The notes under the pieces are model-generated. The model was not told where the DNA came from and made no database searches. It saw only the letters and a program-made list of their open reading frames with translations. Below are positions 1 to 6,508 of a DNA stretch of 6,562 nt, one piece after another. Source of the DNA: Oscillospiraceae bacterium (GTDB lineage Bacteria > Bacillota > Clostridia > Oscillospirales > Ruminococcaceae); assembly GCA_019416775.1 (NCBI GenBank), contig DXWR01000302.1:1-6562 (forward strand). The letters are read 5' to 3'. The translations under genes and the position numbers were made by a program. Position 1 is the stretch's first letter. Each line of letters opens with the position of its first letter.

Positions 1-50
1 CAGTGCATCCAAACACTGCCGGCGTTCCATTTGAGTTTACTTCCCTGGGG

Positions 51-1100
51 TCAGGGATGAGATTCGATGTTCTGATTTCCGGTGGACCACACGTGCTGCT
101 CCTTGGCGGCGGCCGGGGTGTTCTGGGCCATCACCCCCACCAGCTTGTGGGGCAGGTATTCCTCTTCCAGGTAGGTCATCTCCTGGGGGGTCAGCTTCAA
201 ATCCACCGCTTTGGCGGCGCCTTCGATGTGGTGGAGCTTGGTGGCCCCCACCACCGGGGCGGTAACCTTCTCCAGCAGCCAGGCCAGGGCGATCTCGGTC
301 ATGGACACGCCCCGCTGCTGAGCCAGCTGGGCCACCCGCCGGATAATCACCTCATCCTGCATGGCGGTGGCGTCGTACTTCAGCTTGGCGTAGCTGTCCT
401 CCTCCAGCCGTTTGGAGGTTTCCCCGGGATGCTTGGACAGCCGTCCCCCGGCCAAGGCGCTGTAGGGGGTCATGGCAATGTTGTCCTCGGCGCAGAGCTT
501 GGCCATTTCCCGCTCCTCCTCCCGGAAGATCAGGTTGTAGTGGCCCTGAACCGAGACGAATTTGGCAAAGCCCTCCCGTTCTGCCAAGGCGTTGGCTTTG
601 GCCAGCTGATAGGCAAAGCAGTTGGAGATACCGATGTACCGCACCTTCCCTGCCTGAACCACCCGATTTAAGCCCTCCATTATCTGGTAGAGGGGGGTGG
701 CGTAGTCCCACATATGGTAGATATACAGATCCACGTAGTCCAGCCCCAGGTTCCGCAGGCTGGTGTCGATCATCCGCTGGATGTGCTGCTGGCCGGAAAC
801 CCCGGCTTGGATCTCCTCCGGAGTGCAGGGGAGAAATTTGGTGGCGATGACCACATCCTCCCGCTTGGCGAACTCCTTCACCGCCCGCCCCAGGTACTGT
901 TCACTGGTGCCGCTTTGGTAGCCGATGGCGGTGTCAAAAAAGTTCACTCCCAGCTCCAATCCCCGCCGGATGATCTCCCGGGAATGGGCTTCGTCCAGCG
1001 TCCAGCTGTGCTGGCCGTTTTGGGGGTCCCCAAAGCCCATGCACCCCATGCAGATTCGGGAAACGGTCAATTCCGAATTGCCCAATTTGGTATATTGCAT
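51..1100 (-). CDS. Aldo/keto reductase family oxidoreductase
   Basis: The 349-residue protein is a complete soluble aldo/keto reductase, which reduces aldehydes or ketones (or oxidises alcohols) with NAD(P)H on a TIM barrel. The catalytic tetrad is visible: Asp56 (in FFDTA), Tyr61, Lys88 (ATKF) and His129 (YIYHM). Other family marks are SEQYLGRAVK near 65-75, GKVRYIGISN at 151-160, Q-x-x-YNL near 185-190, and the cofactor-binding segment PVVGATK at 282-288. There is no signal peptide, and no C-terminal ferredoxin-like domain of the kind some clostridial relatives carry. The ATG at 1100 is preceded by GGAGG with a 7-nt spacer (about 1108-1112), which supports this start. It lies 40 nt downstream of the flavodoxin gene on the same strand, so the two are probably co-transcribed. 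Family membership is secure; the substrate cannot be told from sequence. Confidence 0.95.
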   Translation of the reverse strand: MQYTKLGNSELTVSRICMGCMGFGDPQNGQHSWTLDEAHSREIIRRGLELGVNFFDTAIGYQSGTSEQYLGRAVKEFAKREDVVIATKFLPCTPEEIQAGVSGQQHIQRMIDTSLRNLGLDYVDLYIYHMWDYATPLYQIMEGLNRVVQAGKVRYIGISNCFAYQLAKANALAEREGFAKFVSVQGHYNLIFREEEREMAKLCAEDNIAMTPYSALAGGRLSKHPGETSKRLEEDSYAKLKYDATAMQDEVIIRRVAQLAQQRGVSMTEIALAWLLEKVTAPVVGATKLHHIEGAAKAVDLKLTPQEMTYLEEEYLPHKLVGVMAQNTPAAAKEQHVWSTGNQNIESHP

Positions 1101-1140
1101 TGTGATTCCTCCATTCCCATGATGTCCCCTTTCAGGAGGG

Positions 1141-1617
1141 TTATGCCAGCCGGTCCGCCCACTGTTTCAGTGCAGCGGGAGACAGGGGGCCGTTGAGCAG
1201 TTTCCCTTCCAGCACCACCCCGCCCGGGCAGCTGGAAGCCAGATCCTTGGCGGTGCTGCCCAGTCCGCTGCCCCCGGAGGTGGCAAACAGCACAATGGTT
1301 TTCCCAGTAAAGTCACAGCATTCCAAAAAGCTGCGGATAATGGCGGGGGCGGTGTACCACCAGATGGGAAATCCCAGAAAGATCCGGTCATACCCGGCCA
1401 GGTCGGCGTGGGTGTCCGCCAGCTTGGGGCGGCAGGCAGGGTCTTTCTGCTCCAGGGAGCTGCGGGAAGAAGGGTTTCGCCAATTCAGGTCCTGCAAGGT
1501 ATAGGGCTGGGCGGGGCGGATCTCATAGAGGCCGGCGCCAATGGCCTTGGCCAGCGTTTCCGCCGCCCGTTTGGTGGTGCCGCCGGCAGAGAAAAATGCA
1601 ACTAAGGTTTGTTTCAT
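1141..1617 (-). CDS. Flavodoxin (Flavodoxin_4-like), FMN-binding
   Basis: The 158-residue protein is a short-chain flavodoxin, an FMN electron carrier of the cytoplasm. The N-terminal beta strand LVAFFSAGG runs into the phosphate-binding loop SAGGTTKRAA (residues 10-19). The FMN isoalloxazine loops are FLGFPIWWYTAP (80-91) and FATSGGSGLGST (111-122), and residues about 43-65 (LNWRNPSSRSS, then DPACRPKL) match the spacer I know from Flavodoxin_4 proteins. The open frame extends upstream to an ATG at 1641, but that codon lies upstream of the AAAGGAG ribosome binding site (1627-1633). The ATG at 1617, 9 nt after that site, is therefore preferred and begins the protein directly at the first beta strand. 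A near-consensus promoter lies about 50-75 nt upstream. It is the first gene of a two-gene operon with the aldo/keto reductase; a shared role in reducing or detoxifying small molecules is an inference only. Confidence 0.93.
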   Translation of the reverse strand: MKQTLVAFFSAGGTTKRAAETLAKAIGAGLYEIRPAQPYTLQDLNWRNPSSRSSLEQKDPACRPKLADTHADLAGYDRIFLGFPIWWYTAPAIIRSFLECCDFTGKTIVLFATSGGSGLGSTAKDLASSCPGGVVLEGKLLNGPLSPAALKQWADRLA

Positions 1618-1626
1618 CTGTTTTTG

Positions 1627-1633
1627 CTCCTTT
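1627..1633 (-). promoter_or_regulatory. Ribosome binding site deciding the flavodoxin start
   Basis: On the minus strand the site reads AAAGGAG with a 9-nt spacer before the ATG at 1617. It lies inside the longer open frame starting at 1641, so the longer start would have no ribosome binding site of its own at the right place. Confidence 0.8.
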
Positions 1634-1665
1634 CCACACAAATTCCGGTTTCCTTTGCTGATTCC

Positions 1666-1694
1666 ATTATAAAACGAAAAAAGTGCAATGTCTA
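1666..1694 (-). promoter_or_regulatory. Sigma-A-type promoter of the flavodoxin/aldo-keto reductase operon
   Basis: On the minus strand, TAGACA (1694-1689, five of six matches to TTGACA) and a perfect TATAAT (1671-1666) are separated by exactly 17 nt. Transcription would begin near 1659, giving a leader of roughly 40 nt before the ATG at 1617. No clear inverted-repeat operator overlaps it. Confidence 0.8.
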
Positions 1695-1810
1695 ATACCT
1701 ATCTTTTATTGTTTCAAATTCATTTTTTCTATGGTTCTTCCCTTTCTCTCCCCTGCTCCGGCAAACGCCGCCGCCGTTCACAAGTCCGTTACACGTTGGG
1801 ACAAGAATCG

Positions 1811-1819
1811 TGCTATGAT
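1811..1819 (+). promoter_or_regulatory. Possible extended -10 promoter upstream of lon
   Basis: TGC-TATGAT is an extended -10 element (TG-N followed by five of six TATAAT matches). No good -35 box stands 16-18 nt upstream; the closest, TTACAC at 1789-1794, is poor and 19 nt away. A transcript starting near 1826 would run at once into the terminator-like hairpin at 1832-1882. This is a secondary candidate compared with the promoter at 1917-1945. Confidence 0.35.
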
Positions 1820-1831
1820 AGGGATGTTTTC

Positions 1832-1882
1832 CCGGCGGCCGCCAAATTTGGAAAGGAAAGGGATCCCCGCCGCCGGTTTTTT
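1832..1882 (+). terminator. Terminator-like hairpin with T6 tract in the lon upstream region
   Basis: CCGGCGGC (1832-1839) is the exact reverse complement of GCCGCCGG (1869-1876), and six T residues follow at once (1877-1882). The 29-nt loop holds two further perfect palindromes, CCAAATTTGG (1842-1851) and GGGATCCC (1860-1867). The left arm can also fold on itself as GGCGGCCGCC (1834-1843). A GC-rich stem followed by a T tract is the form of an intrinsic terminator for rightward transcription. No gene is seen upstream of it on this strand, so it could act as an attenuator on transcripts from the 1811-1819 promoter or insulate lon from stray transcription. The long loop makes it weaker than a textbook terminator. 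Confidence 0.4.
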
Positions 1883-1916
1883 GCCGCTGCAGCCTGGATT
1901 TGCCTGGGGGGTTGGG

Positions 1917-1945
1917 TTGCATTGTGTGGAGTATTCTAGTATAAT
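1917..1945 (+). promoter_or_regulatory. Likely main promoter of the lon-engB-lysA operon
   Basis: TTGCAT (1917-1922) and a perfect TATAAT (1940-1945) are 17 nt apart. The -35 is only partly conserved (the TTG), but the -10 and the spacing are ideal for sigma-A. Transcription would start near 1952, giving a leader of about 52 nt. I see no CIRCE element (TTAGCACTC-N9-GAGTGCTAA) and no clear CtsR heptamer repeat here, so heat-shock control by HrcA or CtsR is not supported by the sequence. Confidence 0.65.
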
Positions 1946-1955
1946 AAGTGGTAAT

Positions 1956-1983
1956 CTGCCGAGGGATGGACACGGCAGTGTCC
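1956..1983 (+). promoter_or_regulatory. Overlapping hairpins in the lon 5' leader; possible operator
   Basis: GGACAC (1968-1973) and GTGTCC (1978-1983) form a perfect 6-bp inverted repeat around a 4-nt centre, GGCA. Overlapping it, CTGCCG (1956-1961) pairs perfectly with CGGCAG (1973-1978) across an 11-nt loop. The two cannot form together because they share 1973 and 1978. The first ends only 2 nt before the lon ribosome binding site (AAGGAAAGGA, 1986-1995). The inverted repeat could be a repressor site just downstream of the transcription start, or RNA structure that tunes translation. Both readings are inference. Confidence 0.4.
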
Positions 1984-1985
1984 GC

Positions 1986-1995
1986 AAGGAAAGGA
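1986..1995 (+). promoter_or_regulatory. Ribosome binding site deciding the lon start
   Basis: AAGGAAAGGA lies with its 3' AAGGA copy 8 nt before the ATG at 2004. It supports this start over the GTG at 1683, from which the reading frame is also open but which would read through the promoter region. Confidence 0.8.
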
Positions 1996-2003
1996 ATTAT
2001 AGT

Positions 2004-4439
2004 ATGAGCGAAGTAATCAAGCCCGGCCAAAGACTGTTTCCGGTGTTGGCCATGCGGGGCATTGTGATGTTTGAAGGGTCCCTGGCCCACTTTGACGTGG
2101 GACGGGAAAAGAGCCTGCTGGCGCTGGACTACGCCATGCAGCACGGCCGGCGAATCCTGCTGGTGACCCAGCGGGACATTATGACCGAAAACCCCACCAC
2201 CGATCAACTTTATCAATACGGCGTCCTGGCAGAAATCAAGCAGATGTTCAAAACCCAGGACGGCATCTCCCGGGTGCTGGTGGAATGTCTTCAGCGGATC
2301 AAATTAGGAAAAAACCGGGCGGAAGAGCCCTTTTTGCAGGCCAACTACCGCTCCGCCCCCATTCACCCCAGCGAAGTGGAGCAGGAGCGAATGGAGGCCG
2401 CCATCCGGCTGGTGAAGTCCCTGTTTGAGGACTACGCCCAAAATGTACCCAAGATGAACGAAGACGTGCTGATCCGGGTGATGGAGGAGCAGGATCCCCA
2501 CCAGCTGTTCTGCCTCATCGGACAGAACACCATGCTCTCCTACGAGCAGAAACAGGAACTGCTGGAGCAGGACACCGACTACCTGCGTTTGCAGCGTCTG
2601 GCCGCCATTCTGGACCACGAAACCAACGTAATGGTCATCGAGCAGGACCTGTTCGACACCGTCCGGGAAAACCTGGACCGGAACCAGCGGGAATACGTCC
2701 TAAGGGAACAGATGAAGGCCATCCAGCAGCAGCTGGGAGAGGACGGCTACGGCTCCGACCAGGAGGAGCTGGACGAGCTGCAAAAGCAGATCAAGGCCAT
2801 CCAGAACATCTCGGACCAGAGCCGGGAGAAGCTGCTCAAGGAATGGGGCAAGCTGAGCAAAATGCCGGCCATGTCCCAGGAAGCGGGGGTGATCCGGGGG
2901 TATCTGGAAACGGTGCTGGAGCTGCCCTGGGACGCCTCCACCCAGGACAACGTGGATTTAAAGCAGGCCAAAAAGATTTTAAACCAGGACCACTACGGCC
3001 TGGAAAAGGTGAAGGACCGGATTTTGGAGAGCCTGGCGGTGCGGCAGTTAAAGCCGGGCAACCAGGGACAGATCCTCTGCCTGGTGGGCCCTCCCGGGGT
3101 GGGCAAAACCAGCATCGGCAAATCCATCGCCCGGGCCATGGGCCGGACCTACGTGCGGCTGAGCTTAGGCGGCGTCAAGGATGAAAGCGACATCCGGGGC
3201 CACCGGAAAACCTATGTGGGGGCCATGCCGGGGCGGATTGTCAACGCCTTGATCCAGGCCAAGGTGAACAACCCCTTAATCCTGCTGGACGAGATCGACA
3301 AAATGGCCAACGATTTCCGGGGGGATCCTGCCTCCGCCATGCTGGAAGTGCTGGACGGGGAGCAGAACAACACCTTCCGGGATCACTACATCGAACTGCC
3401 CTTTGATTTGAGCAAGGTGCTGTTCATCACCACCGCCAACGACCTGTCCACCGTCTCCCCGCCGCTGCTGGACCGGATGGACGTCATCGAGCTGTCCAGC
3501 TACACCCGGGAGGAAAAGTTCCACATCGCCAAGGAATACCTGGTGAAAAAGCAGATGGACAAGCACGGCCTCACCGGCAAGGACGTCTCCTTCACCCCGG
3601 CGGGGCTGTACACCCTCATCGACCGGTACACCCGGGAAGCGGGGGTTCGGACCCTGGAACGGCGGATCGGGGACATCTGCCGGAAGGTGGCGTTGGAAAA
3701 GGTCACCGAAGGGGAAGAATTTTCCAAAAAGACGGTGGGGGGCAAGCGGATGGAAAAGTACCTGGGGCCGAAAAAGTTCCGGGTGTCCTCCATCCCCAAA
3801 ACCGACCAGATCGGCTTAGTCACCGGCCTGGCCTGGACCAGTGTGGGAGGCGAAACCCTGGAAATTGAGGTGAGCTGTGTGGAGGGCACCGGCAAGGTGG
3901 AGATCACCGGCAACCTGGGCTCCATTATGACCGAGTCCGCCAAGCTGGCGGTGACCTATGTGCGGAGCATCGCCGACCGCTACCACATCCCCAAGGATTT
4001 CTACAAAACCAAGGACATCCACATCCATGCCCCGGAAGGGGCGGTACCCAAGGACGGCCCCAGCGCCGGAGTCACCATGACCACCGCTTTGGTCAGCGCC
4101 CTGGCCAACATCCCGGTGCGCCGCACCGTGGCCATGACGGGAGAGATTTCCCTGCGGGGCCGGGTGCTACCCATCGGCGGGCTGAAGGAAAAGAGCATCG
4201 CCGCCTACCGGGCGGGGGTGAAAACGGTGTTGATCCCGGCGGAAAACCTGCCGGATCTGGAGGAAATCGATCCTTCGGTGCGCAAGGGAATGGAATTTCT
4301 GCCTATGGAGACCATCGACCAGGTGCTGGAACAGGCCTTGGTGCTGCCGGAAAAGCCGGAAACCCACCGGTCCATGGACCCATCGGTGGTGCTGGTGAAA
4401 AACCCGGTTCCCGCCGAAAACGCCACCATCCAACAGTAA
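2004..4439 (+). CDS. lon: ATP-dependent protease Lon (LonA type)
   Basis: The 811-residue protein is a complete LonA, a cytoplasmic hexameric AAA+ serine protease that unfolds and degrades misfolded and regulatory proteins. The N-terminal Lon substrate-binding domain covers about 9-205, followed by a charged coiled-coil linker at about 220-285. The AAA+ module has Walker A GPPGVGKT at 362-369, Walker B LILLDEID at 425-432, sensor-1 Asn479 (TTAND), an arginine finger at Arg491 (LLDR) and sensor-2 Arg549 (GVRTLERR). The protease domain (about 600-780) carries the Ser-Lys dyad: Ser687 in DGPSAG and Lys730 in GGLKEK, 43 residues apart as in E. coli Lon. There is no membrane segment, so it is not LonB. 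The frame stays open upstream to 1683 without a protein-like sequence; the start at 2004 has a good ribosome binding site and gives the usual family length. About 30 residues follow the protease domain. The gene heads an operon with engB (16-nt gap). Confidence 0.98.
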   Translation: MSEVIKPGQRLFPVLAMRGIVMFEGSLAHFDVGREKSLLALDYAMQHGRRILLVTQRDIMTENPTTDQLYQYGVLAEIKQMFKTQDGISRVLVECLQRIKLGKNRAEEPFLQANYRSAPIHPSEVEQERMEAAIRLVKSLFEDYAQNVPKMNEDVLIRVMEEQDPHQLFCLIGQNTMLSYEQKQELLEQDTDYLRLQRLAAILDHETNVMVIEQDLFDTVRENLDRNQREYVLREQMKAIQQQLGEDGYGSDQEELDELQKQIKAIQNISDQSREKLLKEWGKLSKMPAMSQEAGVIRGYLETVLELPWDASTQDNVDLKQAKKILNQDHYGLEKVKDRILESLAVRQLKPGNQGQILCLVGPPGVGKTSIGKSIARAMGRTYVRLSLGGVKDESDIRGHRKTYVGAMPGRIVNALIQAKVNNPLILLDEIDKMANDFRGDPASAMLEVLDGEQNNTFRDHYIELPFDLSKVLFITTANDLSTVSPPLLDRMDVIELSSYTREEKFHIAKEYLVKKQMDKHGLTGKDVSFTPAGLYTLIDRYTREAGVRTLERRIGDICRKVALEKVTEGEEFSKKTVGGKRMEKYLGPKKFRVSSIPKTDQIGLVTGLAWTSVGGETLEIEVSCVEGTGKVEITGNLGSIMTESAKLAVTYVRSIADRYHIPKDFYKTKDIHIHAPEGAVPKDGPSAGVTMTTALVSALANIPVRRTVAMTGEISLRGRVLPIGGLKEKSIAAYRAGVKTVLIPAENLPDLEEIDPSVRKGMEFLPMETIDQVLEQALVLPEKPETHRSMDPSVVLVKNPVPAENATIQQ

Positions 4440-4455
4440 GACAAAGGAGAAGTTT

Positions 4456-5055
4456 ATGCCACTGCCCTATCAACAAGCCGCCTACCTGAAAAGCTACGGC
4501 CTGGCCCGTCAGCTTCCCCACAGCGACGTGCCGGAAATTGCCTTTGCCGGGCGTTCCAACGTGGGAAAATCCTCCCTGCTCAACAAGCTGTTCGGCCGGA
4601 AAAACCTGGCCCGGGTCAGCTCCATGCCGGGAAAGACGGTAACCATCAACTTTTATCAGGTGGGGCCGGTGCATTTTGTGGACCTGCCGGGGTACGGCTA
4701 CGCCAAGGTGGCCAAAACCGAAAAGGACCGGTGGAGCGAACTGATGGAGCACTACTTCACCAGCGACCGTCCGGTGGAACTGGTGGTGCAGCTTATCGAC
4801 CTGCGCCATCCCCCCACCAAGCAGGATTTGCAGATGGTGAATATGCTCATCGACCACGGGTTCCCCTTTGTGGTGGCCCTGACCAAGGCGGACAAGTTAA
4901 ACGTCACCCAACGCAAACAGCGTTTGGAGGCATTGCAGCAGGAACTGCCCTGCGCCGACCAGATCCAGATGGTGATCACCTCCACCCTCACCGGGGAGGG
5001 GATGGACACCCTGCGGGAACTGATCGACTCCCTCTTTGAAGAGGAAGGGCAGTAA
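4456..5055 (+). CDS. engB: Ribosome biogenesis GTP-binding protein EngB/YsxC
   Basis: The 199-residue protein is a TrmE-Era-EngA-EngB type GTPase that acts late in 50S subunit assembly and is essential in several bacteria (B. subtilis YsxC, E. coli YihA). All G motifs are seen: G1 GRSNVGKSS at 32-40, G2 at the PGKT of 58-61, G3 DLPGYG at 76-81 (the EngB-typical LPGYGYA), G4 TKAD at 143-146 and G5 around TSTLTGEG at 175-182. The length is normal for the family, with no extension. AAAGGAG at 4443-4449 precedes the ATG by 6 nt. It follows lon by 16 nt, the same neighbour as in Bacillus (lonA-ysxC), which agrees with co-transcription. Identification rests on family motifs plus this gene order. 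Confidence 0.97.
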   Translation: MPLPYQQAAYLKSYGLARQLPHSDVPEIAFAGRSNVGKSSLLNKLFGRKNLARVSSMPGKTVTINFYQVGPVHFVDLPGYGYAKVAKTEKDRWSELMEHYFTSDRPVELVVQLIDLRHPPTKQDLQMVNMLIDHGFPFVVALTKADKLNVTQRKQRLEALQQELPCADQIQMVITSTLTGEGMDTLRELIDSLFEEEGQ

Positions 5056-5089
5056 CAGGAGAGTATAGAACAGAAAAGGAAGTGCAAGG

Positions 5090-6388
5090 ATGTTTGTATC
5101 AAAGGATTTGGCTGTCAACCAAAAGGGACATTTGACCATCGGCGGGGTGGACACCGTAGATCTGGCAAAGGAGTACGGCACCCCCCTCTATGTGATGGAT
5201 GAGGATTACATTCGGGAAAACATGGCCCTGTTTCGGGACAGCATAGAAAAATATTACGGGGGCAACGGCTTAGTCTGCTACGCCTCCAAGGCCTTCGCCT
5301 GCAAGGAAATGTACCGGATCGCCAAGGGCGAGAACATCGGGGTGGACATTGTCTCTATCGGAGAGCTGTACACCGCCATGCAGGTGGACTTCCCCGCCGA
5401 TAAAATCTGCTACCACGGCAACAACAAAACCCGCCGGGAGATCACCATGGCCCTGGAATACGGGGTGGAAAAGCTGGTGGTGGACAACCTGATGGAGCTG
5501 GATCTGGTCAACGAGATCGCCGGAGAGCTGGGCAAACCCGCCAAGATTTTGCTGCGGCTCACCCCCGGCATCGACGCCCACACCCACGACTTCATCAAAA
5601 CCGGCAAGATCGACTCCAAGTTCGGCCTGACCATCCAGCTGGGAGACGCCATGGAGGGGGTCAAGAAGGCCATTGCCCTGCCCCACATCCAGCTGCTGGG
5701 CTTCCACTGCCACATCGGCAGCCAGATTCTGGACATCTCCCCCTTCGCCCACGCGGCCGAGGTGGTGCTGGATTTCATCGCCCAGGTGAAGAAGGAATGT
5801 GGCTACGAACTGTCCATCCTAAACTTAGGAGGGGGCTTTGGCATCCACTACACCTTGGAGGACGACCCCGATCCCTACGACGCCTACATGGAACAGGTGA
5901 GCCGGGCGGTGAAGGCCAAGACGGAAGAACTGGGCTTACAGCTGCCCTACATCATCATTGAGCCCGGCCGGTCCATTGTGGGCCCTGCGGGCATCACCCT
6001 CCACACCGTAGGCGGCATCAAGAACATCCCGGGCTACCGGAAGTACGTCAGTGTGGACGGGGGCATGACCGACAACATCCGCTACGCCCTGTACGGCAGC
6101 AAGTACGACTTTTTGCTGGCCAACAAGGCAGACCAGCCCAAGGACGACGTAGTGACCATTGCAGGACGGTGCTGCGAAAGCGGCGACCTGCTGGGGGAAG
6201 GAGTCCAGCTGCAAACGGCAGAAGTGGGGGACATCCTCTGCACCTGCGCTACCGGAGCCTACAACTACACCATGAGCAGCAACTACAACCGGGTCTGCAC
6301 CCCGGGAGTGGTGTTCGTCAAGGGCGGCGAAAGCCGGGTGGTGATTAAGGCCCAAACCTTGGAAGATTTGGTGCGAAACGATATTTAA
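5090..6388 (+). CDS. lysA: Diaminopimelate decarboxylase
   Basis: The 432-residue protein is a PLP-dependent fold-type III decarboxylase that turns meso-diaminopimelate into L-lysine, the last step of lysine synthesis, in the cytoplasm. The PLP-binding lysine is Lys67 in YASKAF. HCHIGSQ (207-213), the glycine-rich phosphate loop GGGFG (247-251) and EPGRSIVGPAG (291-301) bind the cofactor. The C-terminal beta domain has CESGD (362-366), whose Cys362 and Glu363 act across the dimer interface, and TGAYNYTMSSNYN (388-400) with the substrate-binding Tyr391. CESGD and the overall length favour diaminopimelate over arginine or ornithine as substrate, though carboxynorspermidine decarboxylase is a more distant relative. 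AAAAGGAAG at 5074-5082 precedes the ATG. The gap to engB is 34 nt, too short for an L-box lysine riboswitch, so expression probably follows the lon operon. Confidence 0.96.
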   Translation: MFVSKDLAVNQKGHLTIGGVDTVDLAKEYGTPLYVMDEDYIRENMALFRDSIEKYYGGNGLVCYASKAFACKEMYRIAKGENIGVDIVSIGELYTAMQVDFPADKICYHGNNKTRREITMALEYGVEKLVVDNLMELDLVNEIAGELGKPAKILLRLTPGIDAHTHDFIKTGKIDSKFGLTIQLGDAMEGVKKAIALPHIQLLGFHCHIGSQILDISPFAHAAEVVLDFIAQVKKECGYELSILNLGGGFGIHYTLEDDPDPYDAYMEQVSRAVKAKTEELGLQLPYIIIEPGRSIVGPAGITLHTVGGIKNIPGYRKYVSVDGGMTDNIRYALYGSKYDFLLANKADQPKDDVVTIAGRCCESGDLLGEGVQLQTAEVGDILCTCATGAYNYTMSSNYNRVCTPGVVFVKGGESRVVIKAQTLEDLVRNDI

Positions 6389-6403
6389 TTCCGCATAAAA
6401 CCA

Positions 6404-6432
6404 AAGCGCTGGAGGAAAAATCTCCGGCGCTT
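6404..6432 (+). terminator. Hairpin after lysA, probable transcript end or 3' stabiliser
   Basis: AAGCGCTGGAG (6404-6414) pairs with CTCCGGCGCTT (6422-6432) along 11 positions, with one G-U pair and a 7-nt A-rich loop. It starts 15 nt after the lysA stop. No T tract follows on the plus strand, so as an intrinsic terminator for lysA it is atypical. On the minus strand a TTTT lies 2 nt beyond the stem, so it could instead, or also, end a leftward transcript entering from outside the window. The hairpin itself is certain; its function is inferred. Confidence 0.5.
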
Positions 6433-6456
6433 CAGAGTGTAGAAAAAGGTCATTAG

Positions 6457-6508
6457 CAGCCTTGGCCCCTTCTGATGAGGGGGCTGTCTGCGAAGCAGAC
6501 TGGGGGAG
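6457..6508. repeat. Candidate dispersed palindromic (REP-like) intergenic unit
   Basis: Two hairpins stand 1 nt apart. The first (6465-6484) has an 8-bp stem, GCCCCTTC against GAGGGGGC with one G-U pair, around a TGAT loop. The second (6486-6500) has a perfect 6-bp stem, GTCTGC/GCAGAC, around GAA. They are flanked by CAGCCTTG on the left and TGGGGGAG on the right. From memory, unverified here, intergenic units of the form CCTTGGC...GGGGG-CTGTC-stem-GAAG-stem-ACTG-GGGGAG are scattered in many copies in gut Clostridia genomes. Only one copy lies in this window, so repetition cannot be shown from it. It carries no open reading frame. Confidence 0.5.

Noticed and set aside
1..18. Inverted repeat CAGTG...CACTG at the left edge, possible terminator after the aldo/keto reductase
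   Set aside because: The stem is only 5 bp with an 8-nt loop, and the bases that would show a T tract on the minus strand lie outside the window.
3..671. 222-residue plus-strand open frame opposite the aldo/keto reductase
   Set aside because: It lies antisense to a clear conserved gene, has a low-complexity Gly/Leu/His/Gln-rich composition typical of the complement of GC-rich coding DNA, and lacks a ribosome binding site.
1688..1939. 83-residue plus-strand open frame in the intergenic region before lon
   Set aside because: There is no ribosome binding site, the composition is not protein-like, and it runs across the flavodoxin promoter and the terminator-like hairpin. It is most likely a chance open frame.
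1683..2003. In-frame upstream extension of lon from a GTG codon at 1683 (107 extra residues)
   Set aside because: It overlaps both strands' promoters, has no ribosome binding site, and its translation does not resemble any part of a Lon protein. The start at 2004 has a good site and gives the normal length.
1642..2003. CIRCE or CtsR heat-shock operator upstream of lon
   Set aside because: I looked for TTAGCACTC/GAGTGCTAA arms and tandem GGTCAAA-like heptamers and found neither.
1692..2216. 174-residue minus-strand open frame across the lon start and leader
   Set aside because: It is antisense to the conserved N terminus of Lon and crosses the intergenic region with no ribosome binding site and no recognisable motif.
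5064..5069. TATAGA as a -10 element of a separate lysA promoter
   Set aside because: It stands only 20 nt before the ATG, so transcription would start at or next to the ribosome binding site, and the match is incomplete with no clear -35 box.
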